Positions 37,923 to 49,793 of a stretch of DNA of 64,000 nucleotides are shown here, one piece after another; position 1 is the stretch's first letter, and each line of letters starts with the position of its first letter. The translations under genes were made by a program, and so were the position numbers. Under the pieces are notes generated by a model that saw only the letters and a list, made by a program, of their open reading frames with translations, was not told the origin of the DNA and ran no database searches. Source of the DNA: Saccharomycopsis malanga (lineage: Eukaryota > Ascomycota > Saccharomycetes > Ascoideales > Saccharomycopsidaceae); assembly GCA_004014935.1 (NCBI GenBank), contig CP025324.1:1364001-1428000 (forward strand), written 5' to 3'.

Positions 37923-40900
37923 ATGTAAGTATTGTTCAACTGTCCGTACAAAGAACCTAATATACTAACCAAACAGGTCCAGCATCACCAAAGTAAGTGA
38001 CGCTCAAAACCAATTATAAACCATATACTAACCTATCAGTTATCTATACAAGGTGTTAGATCGTTCAGTCCAGACCAGAAAGAAGTGATTCAATTTGGAT
38101 TTCCATTGACTTTAATAGTTGGGCAAAATGGGACGGGCAAGACTACCATCATTGAGTGTTTAAAGTACTCAACAACTGGGGATTTGCCTCCAAACAGCAA
38201 GGGTGGGGCCTTTATTCATGATCCAAAGATTACCGAGGAAAAAGAAGTGAAAGCCCAGGTAAAACTTGCTTTTACCAATTGTAATGGCCATGCGATGATT
38301 TGCAACAGGTCGATGCAATTGCTAGTGAAACGAACCACCCAAACGTTCAAGACTTTGGAAGGTCAATTAGTGATTTTCAACAATAACGAAAAAACCGCCA
38401 TCAGCACCAAATTGGCTGAATTGGACGTCCAAATGCCGTTTTATTTGGGTGTCTCCAAAGCTATACTAGAATACGTAATCTTTTGTCATCAGGAAGACAG
38501 TTTATGGCCTCTCAGTGAGCCTTCCATCTTGAAAAAGCGTTTTGACGAGATTTTCGAGGCATTGAAATTCACCAGAGCTTTGGAAAGCATAAAGAACATC
38601 CGCAAAAACTTGTTGGTGGAAATCAAAGTCTTGGAACAGAGTGTAAAACATCTACAAGCCGATAAAGATAAAGCTACAAAAGCAAAGGAGCGCAAAGAAA
38701 CAATCCAACTGCAAATTGACGAGTTCAAACAACAAGTCTATCTGTTGAACAGCAAAATGGAACAGGTGAACGAACAATTGGCTAGATTGTTTCAGTCCAA
38801 TCAGGAATTCCAGGCTGTGATTGCAAAGATTGACAATTTAAAGTTTTCCAAAAATTCCTACGAGCAACAGATCCAAAGATTGGAAGACAGTATTGAGTTT
38901 CTTGCTGATTCCGACAGTCTTCTAGTGGAGAAATCCACCAATTTCCAGCAACAGCTTGCTACATACCAGAAGCAAGTTGAAGAATCCGAAAGAAGAATAC
39001 AATCAGCCAACCAGCAACTTGAACAAACACGAAATCTCTACAGTGCAAAAATCAGAGAGGAAGGAGAGTTAAAAGGTCTTGAAAAAGCGTATAAAAAGAA
39101 CCTCAAGACCCGTAAAACTCTTATTTCCAACAATCAGACGCTTGTAAACGAAACCAGCGAAGCAAAATTCATGGGGAAAATCAAAGAATTGAAACATTCA
39201 TTGACTTTGCAAGCGGAAAACTACAAACTGCAAACAGAACAGAAGCTAGCTACTTATGAAAAACGATTACAACAGCTCCAAAACTCGGTTTCAAACCAGG
39301 AAAACTTGAAACAGTACACATTGGACGACATTCAGAAGATTGAAACTGAAAATAACACCCTTTCCAGAAAGATTGACGAAATCCAGTTCGACGAGGAAAG
39401 CACTGAATACGAAAAGTCTGTCCTTGACGGCTTATGCAACAAGCAGCAGGCCATGCAGGAGAGCAGCACCATCCACGTGCTTGTGCAGAAAATGGAGGCA
39501 AACGACACGCGGCTTGTGCGTCTCGAGGCAGAAATCGAAGACATCAACAAGCAAATTGCCTCCAGCACACGACGGTCTGATATTTATGCCAAATTGTCTA
39601 TTTTACAAGAGGACGAGGCTTTCAAAGACAAGTCGGTGATTCTGTTGAAGGAGAAATATGGTGTAGGATTTAAGAAATTGTTTGGGGCGGAATTGCAGCC
39701 TGATTTCGCATTGTATCAAACTGTGTATGCCGAGCAAGAAAAAATTGTAAAACAACTTTTAGTAGAAAGGGATGATTGTCAGAAGATTTTAAATGATTTA
39801 GAGTCTGAAAGCGGTCATTTCGCGCAAGAATTGAATGCAAAAAAGAATTCTTTGGTTTTGGCTGAAGAGAATATTAAGAAAGCACTTCCTAGTGATCTTG
39901 ACATTGAAGAATACGAAACATATGTAAAAGAGTTGGAGCAAGACTACAAGGTGGCTATTCAGAACGCCAAATTGAAAGAAACCACCAAAGAGTTTAACAC
40001 CAAGGCGTTGGAAATTGCAGAAAAGGAAAAATTTTGCGTGTTGTGTCGTAGAACATTCAATTCTAAAGAATTGGACAGTTTTCTTGCTTTACTTACAGAT
40101 CTCACCAAAAACATCAATGTCAATGATGATCAAGAGATCAAGGAATGTGAGTTTGAATTGCAAAATGCCCGTAAGGTTTCCAATGACGTGTTGCTTTGTA
40201 GAAGCTTGGCTAGAGAAATCCCACAAGCCGTAGAGAGCCAGGAAAGGTTGCAGCAGCAGTTGGATCAACAGAAGCAAGTGTTGGATGAGAAGAAGTCAGA
40301 GTGTAAGGAAGCAGAAAACAAGTTGTTGAAGTTGGAAGCTTTCAAACAGCCTGTACAAGATATTATTCGCATGAGCAAAGATCTCAACAACATTGGGCAG
40401 CAAATCAAAAGCAAGAAAGAAGAGCTCAAAGAGTATGGAATGGGCATGAAAACAAATGAAGAGTTGCAAGAGATGCAGTTTAATAAGAATGCGGAGTTTA
40501 AGAAATTGCGACAAATGAATAAAAACTTGGCCGAAACCAAAGAAATGCAAATCAAAGAGTTGAACAATCTTGAAAACCAAATCAAGGACAAAAAGCTTTT
40601 TATCAGTGGGCTAGAAAGATCGTTGATGGAAAAGGAAAGTTTGAAAAAATCATTGGAAGAAAATGAACAGAAAATACAAGAATTGCAAAAAACAATTGGC
40701 GAAATAAATACCAAATTGAAAGAATACTCTAAATTAATTAGTGCCACTGCTGAAGAATTCAAACAATTCAAAACTACGGCTAATTCTCACCAAAACAAGT
40801 TGAATACGGAATTAAACAGTTTGACGGTGTTATCTAACAATCTTGACGATTTGACGGGCCAAATCGAACAGTATACAAGCACTGATCTGAACTCGCTACA

Positions 40901-41897
40901 GAAAGTGTCAGCGGAAATTGCAGAACTCGACAGCACGATAAGCAAGTGCGAGGCACAGATTGAGAAGGAGATGGCGATGGCGAATGGCTTGAGAGACAAG
41001 ATAAGTAATCATGATAGGGTGGAGAAGAATATAAGGGACAATTTGCAAGTCCGGGAGCTTCACAAGAAGCATGCGGAGGTGGTTGGAGAGATGGAACAGT
41101 TAGAAGTACAGAATGCAGAAGCACAGAAGCTGAGGTTTGAAAAACAGTCAAAGGGTTTGCAGAGAGAGTTGGCGGAGATCCAAAGTAGCTATGGAGGGAA
41201 ATTGGGGGAAATCCGGCAGATGGAAAGCCAAATTGGACAAATCAAAAAAGAACTAGAAGAGGATTACAAAGATATTGAGGAGGAATATCATAAGGAATGG
41301 GTAACATTGCAAACCAAAACGCTTGTCAATGAAGACTTGATGAAGTATTCAAAAGCACTTGATTCGGGCATCATGAAGTACCATAGCATCAAGATGCAGG
41401 AGATTAATAAGGTGATTGATGAACTATGGCATGCAACATATCGTGGAACAGACGTAGACACAATTCAAATCAAAAGCGATGTAAACTTGCAGTCCAAAGG
41501 CAACCGTTCCTATAATTATAGAGTTGTGATGAGGAAACAACATGCAGAATTGGATATGCGTGGAAGATGTTCCGCAGGACAGAAGGTGTTGGCCTCTATT
41601 ATCATCAGACTAGCTTTGGCCGAATGTTTTGGTGTAAATTGCGGTATGATTGCTCTTGATGAACCAACAACGAATCTAGACACGGAAAACAGTGAAGGTT
41701 TGGCTCAATCTCTAGCCAGAATCATTGATTTGCGTAGACATCAAAACAATTTCCAACTAATTGTCATTACTCATGATGAAAAGTTTCTTGCTCATATGAA
41801 TGCTTCAAAATACACTGATCATTTTTATAAAGTTACTCGGAACGAAAGACAACAGTCAGAAATTAATTGGGTTAATATCACTGCCGTCAGTGAGTGA
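37923..41897 (+). CDS. RAD50: Rad50 DNA double-strand-break repair ATPase, two introns, split start codon
   Basis: SMC-like subunit of Mre11-Rad50-Xrs2, acting in break repair, telomeres and meiosis. The long frame (from 38085) begins inside the conserved N-terminus; the missing residues MSSITKLSIQGVRSFSPDQ come from three exons: 37923-37924 (AT), 37977-37992 (16 nt) and 38040-41897. Intron 1 (37925-37976, 52 nt) and intron 2 (37993-38039, 47 nt) both have GTAAGT donors, TACTAAC branch points and CAG acceptors. The first intron splits the ATG between T and G. Protein about 1291 aa. Walker A GQNGTGKT at 34-41; FCHQEDSLWPLSEPS; long coiled coils; zinc hook CVLC at about 672-675; signature DMRGRCSAGQKVLAS; Walker B MIALDEPTTNLD; then QLIVITHDEKF. 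Strongly similar to S. cerevisiae Rad50 throughout. Confidence 0.95.
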
Positions 41898-41939
41898 TTG
41901 GTGTTGAATTGTTAATAATAGTAAGAAATATGAGATTTT

Positions 41940-42065
41940 ATAGTTTGAACCCAATATATATCATTTTTGCACTCGCCATGTCTAAAGTGACTTGGAAAAT
42001 CTAATTGGTGGAAAAGTAAGCATTATTCGTCTAGATCGTGTCCCAGACAGTTGCACTTAAGGCCA
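41940..42065 (-). mobile_element. SINE family-1 3' half, diverged
   Basis: Plus-strand order is a degraded tail (GAACCCAATATATATC), CTCGCCATGTCTAAAGTGAC, TTGG, then AAAGTAAGCATTATTCGTCT, AGATCGTG and CAGACAGTTGCACTT. It is the reverse of the family and shares the rare body segment with the 57-kb copy. Confidence 0.7.
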
Positions 42066-42636
42066 AAATTAATGAGCAGTTACAAGGCCTTGATATTTCA
42101 AAAAATTTTTGTAGAATTCTTAAGAGTACATTTATTGAGTTAATAAAACCTAATAACAAAGTCTTTATAAAAAGAACTAATTGAAAAGTCATTTCAGAAG
42201 AATTATGAGTGAGAGAAAGCACTTTTTATAATACAATTTCCAGTTCTATACCTTATGGTTTAAGACGCCCAAACAGGAATCTTCGACAGAATACTATGGA
42301 CTTTAATATGTGTTTAAAGATTCGCTGATTCCCGAAAATCTGCATTTCACATTACTTTCGCATAAATTACACCAATGTTTCCAAACAAGAATGGAAAGTT
42401 GTTAGAAAAACGCTATAATTCAATATATGGAAGTGAACAATTGGATAAAAGTTACTACACTTGCTCTAAGCGAAAAGGCAAAGAGATTTGGATAAAAGTG
42501 ACTTTTTCGTTTGACGCTCGAATAGGAGCTTGTTTGATATGATAAATATCAAGAACGACAGGTTTGGTCTAATAATTTCGAGAAGATTATTAAGTTAGCC
42601 TATAATTTAACATTAGCAAATGGTCTTTTTTTAATC
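42066..42636. other. Intergenic, no gene seen
   Basis: AT-rich sequence between two SINE pieces. The 63-codon minus-strand frame at 42031-42222 runs through the SINE and is not gene-like. Confidence 0.45.
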
Positions 42637-42907
<271 letters not shown>

Positions 42908-43334
42908 TTTTGTTAATCAATAGTTTTGCTGGTTTTGCTCACTTCTCTTTAACCAAAACCAAATGGTTTATTCCCAACATTACTTTCTAGTTATTCCAAC
43001 TCCTTTTATATATGATCTCCATTCTAAACAGTATGCTTTGATTTGTATAAAATTACACGACATTTCAAATCTAAGCAATAAAAAGTATCTGAAATACTGC
43101 CTAATCACCAAGTAGGCTAACTTATAGCTTATTAGGAATTGGACACAGTCACTTATAATGGAAAATGCTAATCTAGAGGCCTAAATTCCTATCAAATATT
43201 CCTCTACAGATTGTTCATACATATAGGAAAGACCTTTCTTTTTTTTATGCCTGGTTAATATAAATATAACAACCTCATAAGGTTGCAATTAATCATTAAT
43301 AAAGAAGCACAGATAAACAAAGGTTGGAAATTGA

Positions 43335-43412
43335 AATAGGCAGCGTGGCCAAGTGGTATATAGAAAAATTTGGTAACACTAAGCCGGGTTCGACTCCCAC
43401 TGTTGAAAATTT
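43335..43412 (+). other. tRNA-like relic
   Basis: GGCAGCGTGGCCAAGTGGTA followed by a GCCGGGTTCGACTCCCAC T-arm and CTGTTG. The acceptor stem pairs imperfectly (two G-U pairs and a mismatch), the T stem is only partly paired, and no anticodon stem forms. Probably a decayed tRNA or a founder-like SINE head. Confidence 0.5.
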
Positions 43413-44536
43413 TTATTTTCTTATTATTTTGCAACGATCTACTCACTGTTGAAAAAGGAAAGCCTTTTGCTACGTTAATATTGCAAACAATTCATGTTCA
43501 TTAATACGAAAGGGTAATTTGTTTAGTGAGAAAGTTAAACCCTTGACAAACCTACTATTTAATTGCCATTTTACTCCTTAATTTAGTTGCCATTCAGGGA
43601 TTCTTAATTGACAAATTAAAAGTTGCTTTTGACAGCTTGTCAAAGTGCATCGATTCAACTATACCAATCCCTAGTTTGAAAATAGCAAGAGCAATATATT
43701 GAAATCTCCTATTTTTCAAGATACAACTTGACAATTTCTGGAATAAAGCTTACCGGTTTAGGCAATGTAATGTTCCTTGAAAATTTGCATATTAGCCGTT
43801 TCCGGAAAAATATTATGCCAGGCACCCTACAAGCATGCGCCGCTATTTCCCTTTTGGGAAGCTATGAGGCTAGTTGTCACCCTATATATTTCAACTTTAC
43901 ACCGACAACTTCTTGACAAATATACAGTATTAACCAACGATACATGAATTTGCATTACGCAATCCTGCAACCTTGCTGTACGTTCAATGCATGCCAATAC
44001 TCTTCAACAATATCCCCAGCTGGTTGGCTATAGTCATTATGATTCATCAATAATCTTCATGGCAGTGGAAAAATTTTTCACTTCTTCACAGTACGGTCCA
44101 GATCTCCAAAAGAACCTGCACGGGAAAACCCTAATATGCAACTCTGCTTCCGCTATTGTCCTGTCTGCATGCAGGCCACATGCATGCGCATAAGGAATTA
44201 CCCGTGTTTACTTTATAGGAACTGCCAGAGATTAACACCTAATTCGGTTTTGAAGCTGTGGGTGTGATCTAGACAAGTACACCTTTGTAAAACTTATTAA
44301 TCTTCTAGTGCAGTGGCAATTAGCAACAAAATAGACCATTTAGGGGTTTACAAACTTGCATGCATGAGGTTTCATTTACGGATACGCCCCTCTGGCATCG
44401 TCTAGCATATAATGGTGCGTAGCCTTAACAACATAATAGCCAGTAGATCAGCAAATATAAGGCAAGTTTCATAGTGCAGCCAACAATCACGACGCGACGC
44501 GACGCGCCTTCATAACCATCGCTCACAATTTTAAAA
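43413..44536. other. Intergenic with TGCA/GCATGC-rich patches
   Basis: No convincing gene. GCATGC-type words cluster here (about 43831, 43987, 44164-44190, 44355) and continue on the other side of the CWC23 gene. A GACGCGACGCGACGCG run lies near 44490. Short frames at 43728 and 43987 have no family features. Confidence 0.5.
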
Positions 44537-44579
44537 GTCACATGATGCAGTGTTATGAGCCTTTGTTATTTATCACGTG
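44537..44579. promoter_or_regulatory. Two Cbf1-type sites upstream of the CWC23-like gene
   Basis: GTCACATG (44537-44544) and ATCACGTG (44572-44579) both match RTCACRTG, about 90-130 bp before the start codon. I considered a point centromere and rejected it because no CDEIII-like block follows. Confidence 0.5.
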
Positions 44580-44665
44580 AATTCAAATTTTTGTTATATA
44601 TTTTTTTCAAGTAATGAGATGAGATGCAGATAAGTGTTGCAGCATTGGGACATAAATGATGCAAC

Positions 44666-45625
44666 ATGGTTGACAAGTTGACATTTGACGCACTTAGGCA
44701 GCAAAAGCTTGATATTTACGAGGCTCTTGAGATCAATGAACTTGCCACCGACGCACAGGTGCGTAAAGCGTACAGGAAACAAGCGCTTAAGTACCATCCG
44801 GACAAGAACCCCACAGAAGATGCAAAAGACAAGTTCCGTTTCATTAGTCAAGTGTATGATTTTCTTATAAACAACAAGGAGGAGCGGCAAAAGTATGATA
44901 ATTATTTAGCTGAGCTCAGGCAACAAGATCAACAAGTTCTGCAGGCGAACAAAAGTGTGCAGGAGAAACGCAGGCAATTGGAGCAGTTGGAGCGCGAGTT
45001 TGCAGAACAAGACAGGGAGGATGCAATGCAGCGGCACGTCATACAGCAGCTCCGGCAGCAAGGCGCACGGAAGAAGTATGATTTGGAAAAGAGTTTGTTA
45101 GGCGAGACCATGAAGCGTCTGTCATCATGCAGCAATATATTGATTGATGACGACGTGAAAACTGCAGAGATCACATGGAAGATACAGAACAAGATGCAGA
45201 GCTTATTTACCGAACAAGTCGTGGGACGTTTGATGGGCGTTTTTGGTGCAGTCAAGACCTGTATTATGCTTCCGTGCAAGACGAATGGAGAAAACCATGC
45301 TTATGTTTATGGGAAAGCATTGGTTGTATTTGAATCACTATTGGCCATTGCAAAGATTATAGATTTTGACATTGCAGCAGATTTCCATATTTGGAACCAT
45401 GCAGTTGGCAAAAGCATAGGCAAGTTGGTGCGTAGCGTCAAGTGGGCCCTGCGTAAAGTTGACGTGAGACGCTGTCGGTCAAGTGTCTCTTTCTACAATT
45501 ACTTGATTGGCTTGGATTCTGCTGGTTCAAAATCCAATTCACAGCTACCAAGACCGCCTCTGGGGTTGCTGCTAAACGATTACAAGGACATGACATTGCT
45601 AAGGTTGAATGTTTTGAGAGAATAG
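44666..45625 (+). CDS. CWC23: J-domain splicing factor, Cwc23/DNAJC17-like
   Basis: Hsp40-type protein of the spliceosome that in S. cerevisiae works with the Ntr1-Prp43 disassembly complex. 319 aa. J domain at residues about 16-80 (DIYEALEINELATDAQVRKA, YRKQALKYHPDKNPTEDAKD, FRFISQVYDFLINNKEERQK) with the HPD motif; then a charged coiled coil (ANKSVQEKRRQLEQLEREFA, ARKKYDLEKSLL); and near residues 165-230 a divergent RRM-like part (TAEITWKIQNK, VVGRLMGVFGAVKTCIMLP, KALVVFESLLAIAKII), as in DNAJC17. The C-terminus DYKDMTLLRLNVLRE fits the family end. Two Cbf1-type sites precede it. Codon use includes more CTG and GCA/TGC-containing codons than other genes here. Confidence 0.85.
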   Translation: MVDKLTFDALRQQKLDIYEALEINELATDAQVRKAYRKQALKYHPDKNPTEDAKDKFRFISQVYDFLINNKEERQKYDNYLAELRQQDQQVLQANKSVQEKRRQLEQLEREFAEQDREDAMQRHVIQQLRQQGARKKYDLEKSLLGETMKRLSSCSNILIDDDVKTAEITWKIQNKMQSLFTEQVVGRLMGVFGAVKTCIMLPCKTNGENHAYVYGKALVVFESLLAIAKIIDFDIAADFHIWNHAVGKSIGKLVRSVKWALRKVDVRRCRSSVSFYNYLIGLDSAGSKSNSQLPRPPLGLLLNDYKDMTLLRLNVLRE

Positions 45626-45661
45626 GTGAAATATTCAGTGTGGCAACCACATGCAGTTTGG

Positions 45662-45690
45662 CTGTATGCATGCATGCATGCATGCATGTT
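45662..45690. repeat. (GCAT)n tetranucleotide repeat
   Basis: About six self-complementary GCAT units in the 3' region of the CWC23-like gene. Part of a broader TGCA-rich neighbourhood (further words at 45935-45980 and 46270-46290). Confidence 0.85.
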
Positions 45691-46344
45691 ATGTAATGAA
45701 TGCAACTGTCATGTGGAGGGGGAGAGGGGGAGGGTTGGAGAGCATAATTTGTTGATGTTATTTGTTTATTTTTATTTGCTTGTTTATTTTGATTTTGAGA
45801 ATTGAAAAAACACACCACGACGTGTAGTGATTTTGTATGAAAAGATTTAAACGTAATAATATACAAAGTGGTAGAGCATTATTCCCGTTATGGATGATAT
45901 ATGCGGTGCACTGCACTGCGACGCACTATTTTAAGTTTCATGTATGCATTTGCATTGATGCAATGCACCATGCAATCCATGTAAAACAAGCTGGGCTAAG
46001 CAGTATTGTGTATGCAACGTAAAGAGAAAATAGGGATGCAGCCTCATGCACAACACGGGCGCGCAGTTCCGGATCGGGCAATGCTCCTTTTCCCAACCAA
46101 CGTCCATAATATATATAAATCTAGAGGTTAAAAAGGAGGAAGAAATCCGCCGATTTCAAAAGCAGACAGAAAAAAGGATTTTTTCTTCTTCTTCTTTTCT
46201 TCTTTTCCTCACCAACTGTCGTTAAAGTCATTCATTCCTTTTCAATAACCAACGATATCGACATACAGCGTGCGTGCATTACATTTGCATTAACTACACA
46301 TACATTTACATTCGTTTCAATACCCAATTTTTGATACCACCACT
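45691..46344. other. Promoter and leader of the cell-wall glucanase gene
   Basis: A consensus TATA box TATATAAA is at 46112-46119, some 225 bp before the start, followed by a long T/C tract (TTTTTTCTTCTTCTTC, about 46179-46213), a common element in strongly expressed yeast genes. No gene. Confidence 0.6.
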
Positions 46345-47226
46345 ATGAAATTTCAACAAGTTGCCACTGTTTTGATCATGAGCGCTGCAGCTGCAGCAGT
46401 TCCAGCAGGACATGTTCACCACATGCACAAGCGTGCTGGAAATGGCGTGCATTCTAATGGGGGTGCAGCAGGAGTTGCATACACTCCGTACACCAACGAA
46501 GGCGGTTGCAAGTCAGCTGATGAGGTTGCACGTGACATTGAATCTCTTTCTGAGTTTGATGTGATCCGGTTGTATGGTACAGACTGTGATCAAGTTGCCA
46601 GTGTTTTGAAGGCCAAGGCTGATAACCAAAAGGTGTTTTTACAAGTGTACAACCCTAGTAAGATTTCTGAAGAAGTCAAGACCATTAAAGAAGCCATTGA
46701 TTCCCATGGCTCATGGGAAGATGTTCACTCTGTTACTATTGGTAACGAGTTGGTCAATGGCGGCCAAGCTACTGTTGACCAAGTTTCCGAATATGTAACC
46801 TCCGGTAAAAAAGCTTTGCAAGAAGCTGGATACGATGGAAAAGTTGTAGCTGTAGACACATTTATTGCTATGATTAACAATCCTGGCTTGTGTGAGATTT
46901 CGGACTATGCTGCCATCAACGCCCACGCCTACTTTGACGGTAACTATGCCGCTGAAAAGGCCGGCGAATGGTTGTTGTCTCAAATCCAAAGAGTTTGGGA
47001 AGCTTGTGACGGTAAAAAAGACGTTTTTGTTACCGAATCCGGCTGGCCAAGCAAGGGACAATCCTTCCAAAAGGCCATTCCTTCTCTTGACAACCAAAAA
47101 GCCGCTGTTCAAAACATTATTGACCATGCTGGTAATTCTACCATTCTTTTCTCTGCTTTTAACGACTTGTGGAAAGCTGACGGAAGTTATGGTGTTGAAA
47201 AATACTGGGGTATCTTCTCTAGTTGA
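46345..47226 (+). CDS. Secreted GH17 cell-wall glucanase/transglucosidase (SCW4/SCW10/MP65 type)
   Basis: Soluble cell-wall protein that cleaves or rearranges beta-1,3-glucan. 293 aa. Signal peptide MKFQQVATVLIMSAAAAAVP; a short propeptide ending in a Kex2-type KR (HHMHKRAGNGV); then the GH17 domain. Catalytic residues: proton donor Glu135 in TIGNELVNGG and nucleophile Glu231 in VTESGWPSKG. Other family blocks are VAYTPYTNEGGCKSADEV, VIRLYGTDCDQVASVLKAKA, INAHAYFDGNYAAEKAGEW and a C-terminal NDLWKADGSYGVEKYWGIF. It lacks the long Ser/Thr region of SCW4/MP65, so it may be closer to the short forms; BGL2 is another member of the family. Strong TATA box upstream and biased codons suggest high expression. 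Remnants of duplicate copies lie downstream. Confidence 0.92.
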   Translation: MKFQQVATVLIMSAAAAAVPAGHVHHMHKRAGNGVHSNGGAAGVAYTPYTNEGGCKSADEVARDIESLSEFDVIRLYGTDCDQVASVLKAKADNQKVFLQVYNPSKISEEVKTIKEAIDSHGSWEDVHSVTIGNELVNGGQATVDQVSEYVTSGKKALQEAGYDGKVVAVDTFIAMINNPGLCEISDYAAINAHAYFDGNYAAEKAGEWLLSQIQRVWEACDGKKDVFVTESGWPSKGQSFQKAIPSLDNQKAAVQNIIDHAGNSTILFSAFNDLWKADGSYGVEKYWGIFSS

Positions 47227-47293
47227 TTGTATTTAGAGATTGTCTTGAATTTCTTCTGTTTTTTTTTGTTTCTTCTGTCTTTTGACTACTTTT

Positions 47294-48180
47294 GTTCGTT
47301 GCTCTTGGAGCGTTTATACTTTTATACTATTGGTTTCTACAATTGGTTGGTGAATTGTTGTAGATTTTTGAATGTAAATTTGAGTTGGAGGAAACAATTT
47401 TCATATTTTAAAAAATGTTTACTAAATTATGGAAAATATACATAAAACTCATTATATTGCTTAATTATAGCGAAATAACAACAATATACCGAAAGATAGC
47501 TAAATATCAACTATAGATTGAAAAATAGCCAAGATATCTAGTGAATATAGCTAAATGTCAACTATATATTGAAAAATATTCATTAAAAGCCCTCTTACAA
47601 AGCTAAATATCCATTATACCCACTATATATCAAAGAACAGCCAAGATATCCACCATATACTGAAGAATAGCCTAGATCTCCACTATAAATAGCTAAATAT
47701 TATTTATAGATTGAAAAATATTCAATATATTAACTGCATAGTAAATTACTACCCAACATATATTAAAAAACACCCAACGTAGCCACTACATAGTGAAAAT
47801 CAGCGAATGTATAGTAAAAAACACTTCTTATATCCGCCAAATATTCCTTATTACCGCTCAATACCCATTATATCTGATTGATTTTTTTTTTTTTTTTTGC
47901 TTCTGTATTTTTACTATTTAGTTCGTTGCTCTTGGAGCGTTTATACTTTTATACTATTGGTTTCTACAATTGGTTGGTGATTTGTTGTAGATTCTTGAAT
48001 GTAATTTGGACTTGTTTAGTTAAATATTGGAAAGTGTTCACAAATATTGGAAATTGTTCACTAAATAATGGAAAATGGTCATTATATCTTGGAAAATATA
48101 TATAAAATTCATTACATTTATTGATTATAACGAAAAATCAACAATATATTGAAAAATAGTTGATATATCCACTATAGATT
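47294..48180 (+). repeat. Duplicated 3'-UTR segment of the glucanase gene
   Basis: GTTCGTTGCTCTTGGAGCGT, then TTATACTTTTATACTATTGG and TTTCTACAATTGGTTGGTGA, occurs at 47294-47386 and again at 47921-48012 with few changes. Weaker similarity extends each copy to about 270 bp. The space between, and to 48560, holds loose A/T repeats around the theme ATCCACTATATATTGAAAAATAGC. Confidence 0.85.
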
Positions 48181-48570
48181 GCGAAATACCCCCTATTTTT
48201 TGATTAATATTCGTTATATCCACTGTAAATTGCAAATTATTCATTAAATCCGTTTAGAAAAGCTAAATATCCATTATACCCAGTATATATTAGTAAATTT
48301 CACTATTTATTGCAAATACCCATTATGTATTACTAACTTCCACCATATACTGAAGAATAGTCAAGACATCCACTATAAAAAAAGAGATAAAAATAGCTAA
48401 ATGTCAACTATATATTGAAAAATATTCATTATTCACTAAGCGTTGAACACCACTCATCATAGTACTATTTATTGCTAGATTTCCGCTTTATTATAAAAAC
48501 TAGCCAATATATAGTGAAAAAACCCCCTATATCCACCAAATAATAAAAACGTTCACTAAATATTGTAAAT

Positions 48571-48650
48571 AAAAAGGCCACTGTCAACACATTATTGATC
48601 ACGCTGGTAATTTTTTGTAGATTTGTAGGTTTGATTATAACTTTGTTGAA
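48571..48650 (+). pseudogene. Fragment of a second glucanase gene copy
   Basis: AAGGCCACTGTCAACACATT and ATTGATCACGCTGGTAATTT match the coding sequence at 47098-47140 (KAAVQNIIDHAGNS) with few changes, then run into a GTAGATTTGTAGG stretch like its 3' UTR. With the UTR copy at 47921 this points to former tandem duplication of the gene, now reduced to scraps. Confidence 0.7.
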
Positions 48651-49793
48651 TTACTGCCATTTATTGAGAAAAGCCCACGATATCCATTATATATTGACCA
48701 ATACCCATTAAATATTGAATAATAGCCAATATATCCACTACATGGTGAAATAGCCAGTCTATCTATTATATATTACAAAGTGCCCACTAACTGAATATTG
48801 CTAAATCTCCACTATATATTTAAAACACCCGACACTCTAGCTAACTGAGTGTGTCTATGATACTTGGTTTAGGTGTGGAATAATAATAATATCACGAATT
48901 TCGAGCCCAGTACATCTCAGTTTCGTATATACGCGCCATGTCTAAGAGAACTGCTTTAGGTTATCTGGCGAGAGAATGACAAGTTTTATTCATAGTTTTC
49001 ACGCCAGAGGGTTAGATTTTTTTTTGTAATGACAGTCAAATGAAAAGATTGTAATTTTTACTATTTCTCTTGTAAATAATAGCTAATATGATTTACTTGC
49101 ACGCTGAACTGCTGTTCAAAATGTCATTTGGGATGTACCATTGTAGCAGAGAGTTAATGATAGTTTTTCAATATTTTTTCAAAAATAGGGAAATACAGTT
49201 AACACCATTTAGTTGTGCTTTTGTTATTTACATTCCATTCCATTTTTGAGACTACGACGACTCATTATCATACTTTGGAGTGTGTTGTGACATGTTGCAA
49301 TTTAGCCATGAATGCTTTTGTCGTTCTGGTCAGTGAGATAATTTGAAAAGGTTGTTTGGATTAGTCATAGACTGTATCAGTTGTTTTGATTTTATTTAGT
49401 AAACTAGCAATATATCAAGATTTAAAGCAATCTCTCGCAACACTGCGAGATGTCGGAAATATACAATTTAATACTGGTGATGATTGTCATTCCATATTTT
49501 AAAATTCAAAATAAAATGAGAAATCCATAAAGGTTTACAAAGTTTTGATTAACAAAACCTCTTGGTTTATTATTATTGAACAAATCTTCACCTATTATAA
49601 TATATCATTTTGCCACCCGCTTAATGTTTTGTAGGAAAACCAAATCTAGAAAAACGAATATCCGATAACACCATGCCATCTCATTATATAATTGTTGACA
49701 ACTCCAGACAACTTTAGAAACAGATATTATATGTTGTTTTCCAGGCTATAGCTGGTGAGAGGCCACTGACAAATCAAAGCAGGCCACCACAAG
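48651..49793. other. Intergenic 5' of VPS10 with a SINE tail
   Basis: 48880-48965 holds a minus-strand SINE 3' end (TAATAATAATATCACGAATT, TCGAGCCCAGTACATCTCAG, TTTCGTATATACGCGCCATG, TCTAAGAGAACT). The rest is AT-rich with loose short repeats up to about 48830. No gene. Confidence 0.65.

Noticed and set aside
43728-44193. Two short plus-strand frames as small genes
   Set aside because: Composition follows the TGCA-rich noncoding region; no motifs, no promoter evidence.
44537-44665. Point centromere suggested by two CDEI-type sites
   Set aside because: The sites are 27 bp apart, with no AT-rich CDEII of proper length and no CDEIII-like block; they fit Cbf1 promoter sites better.
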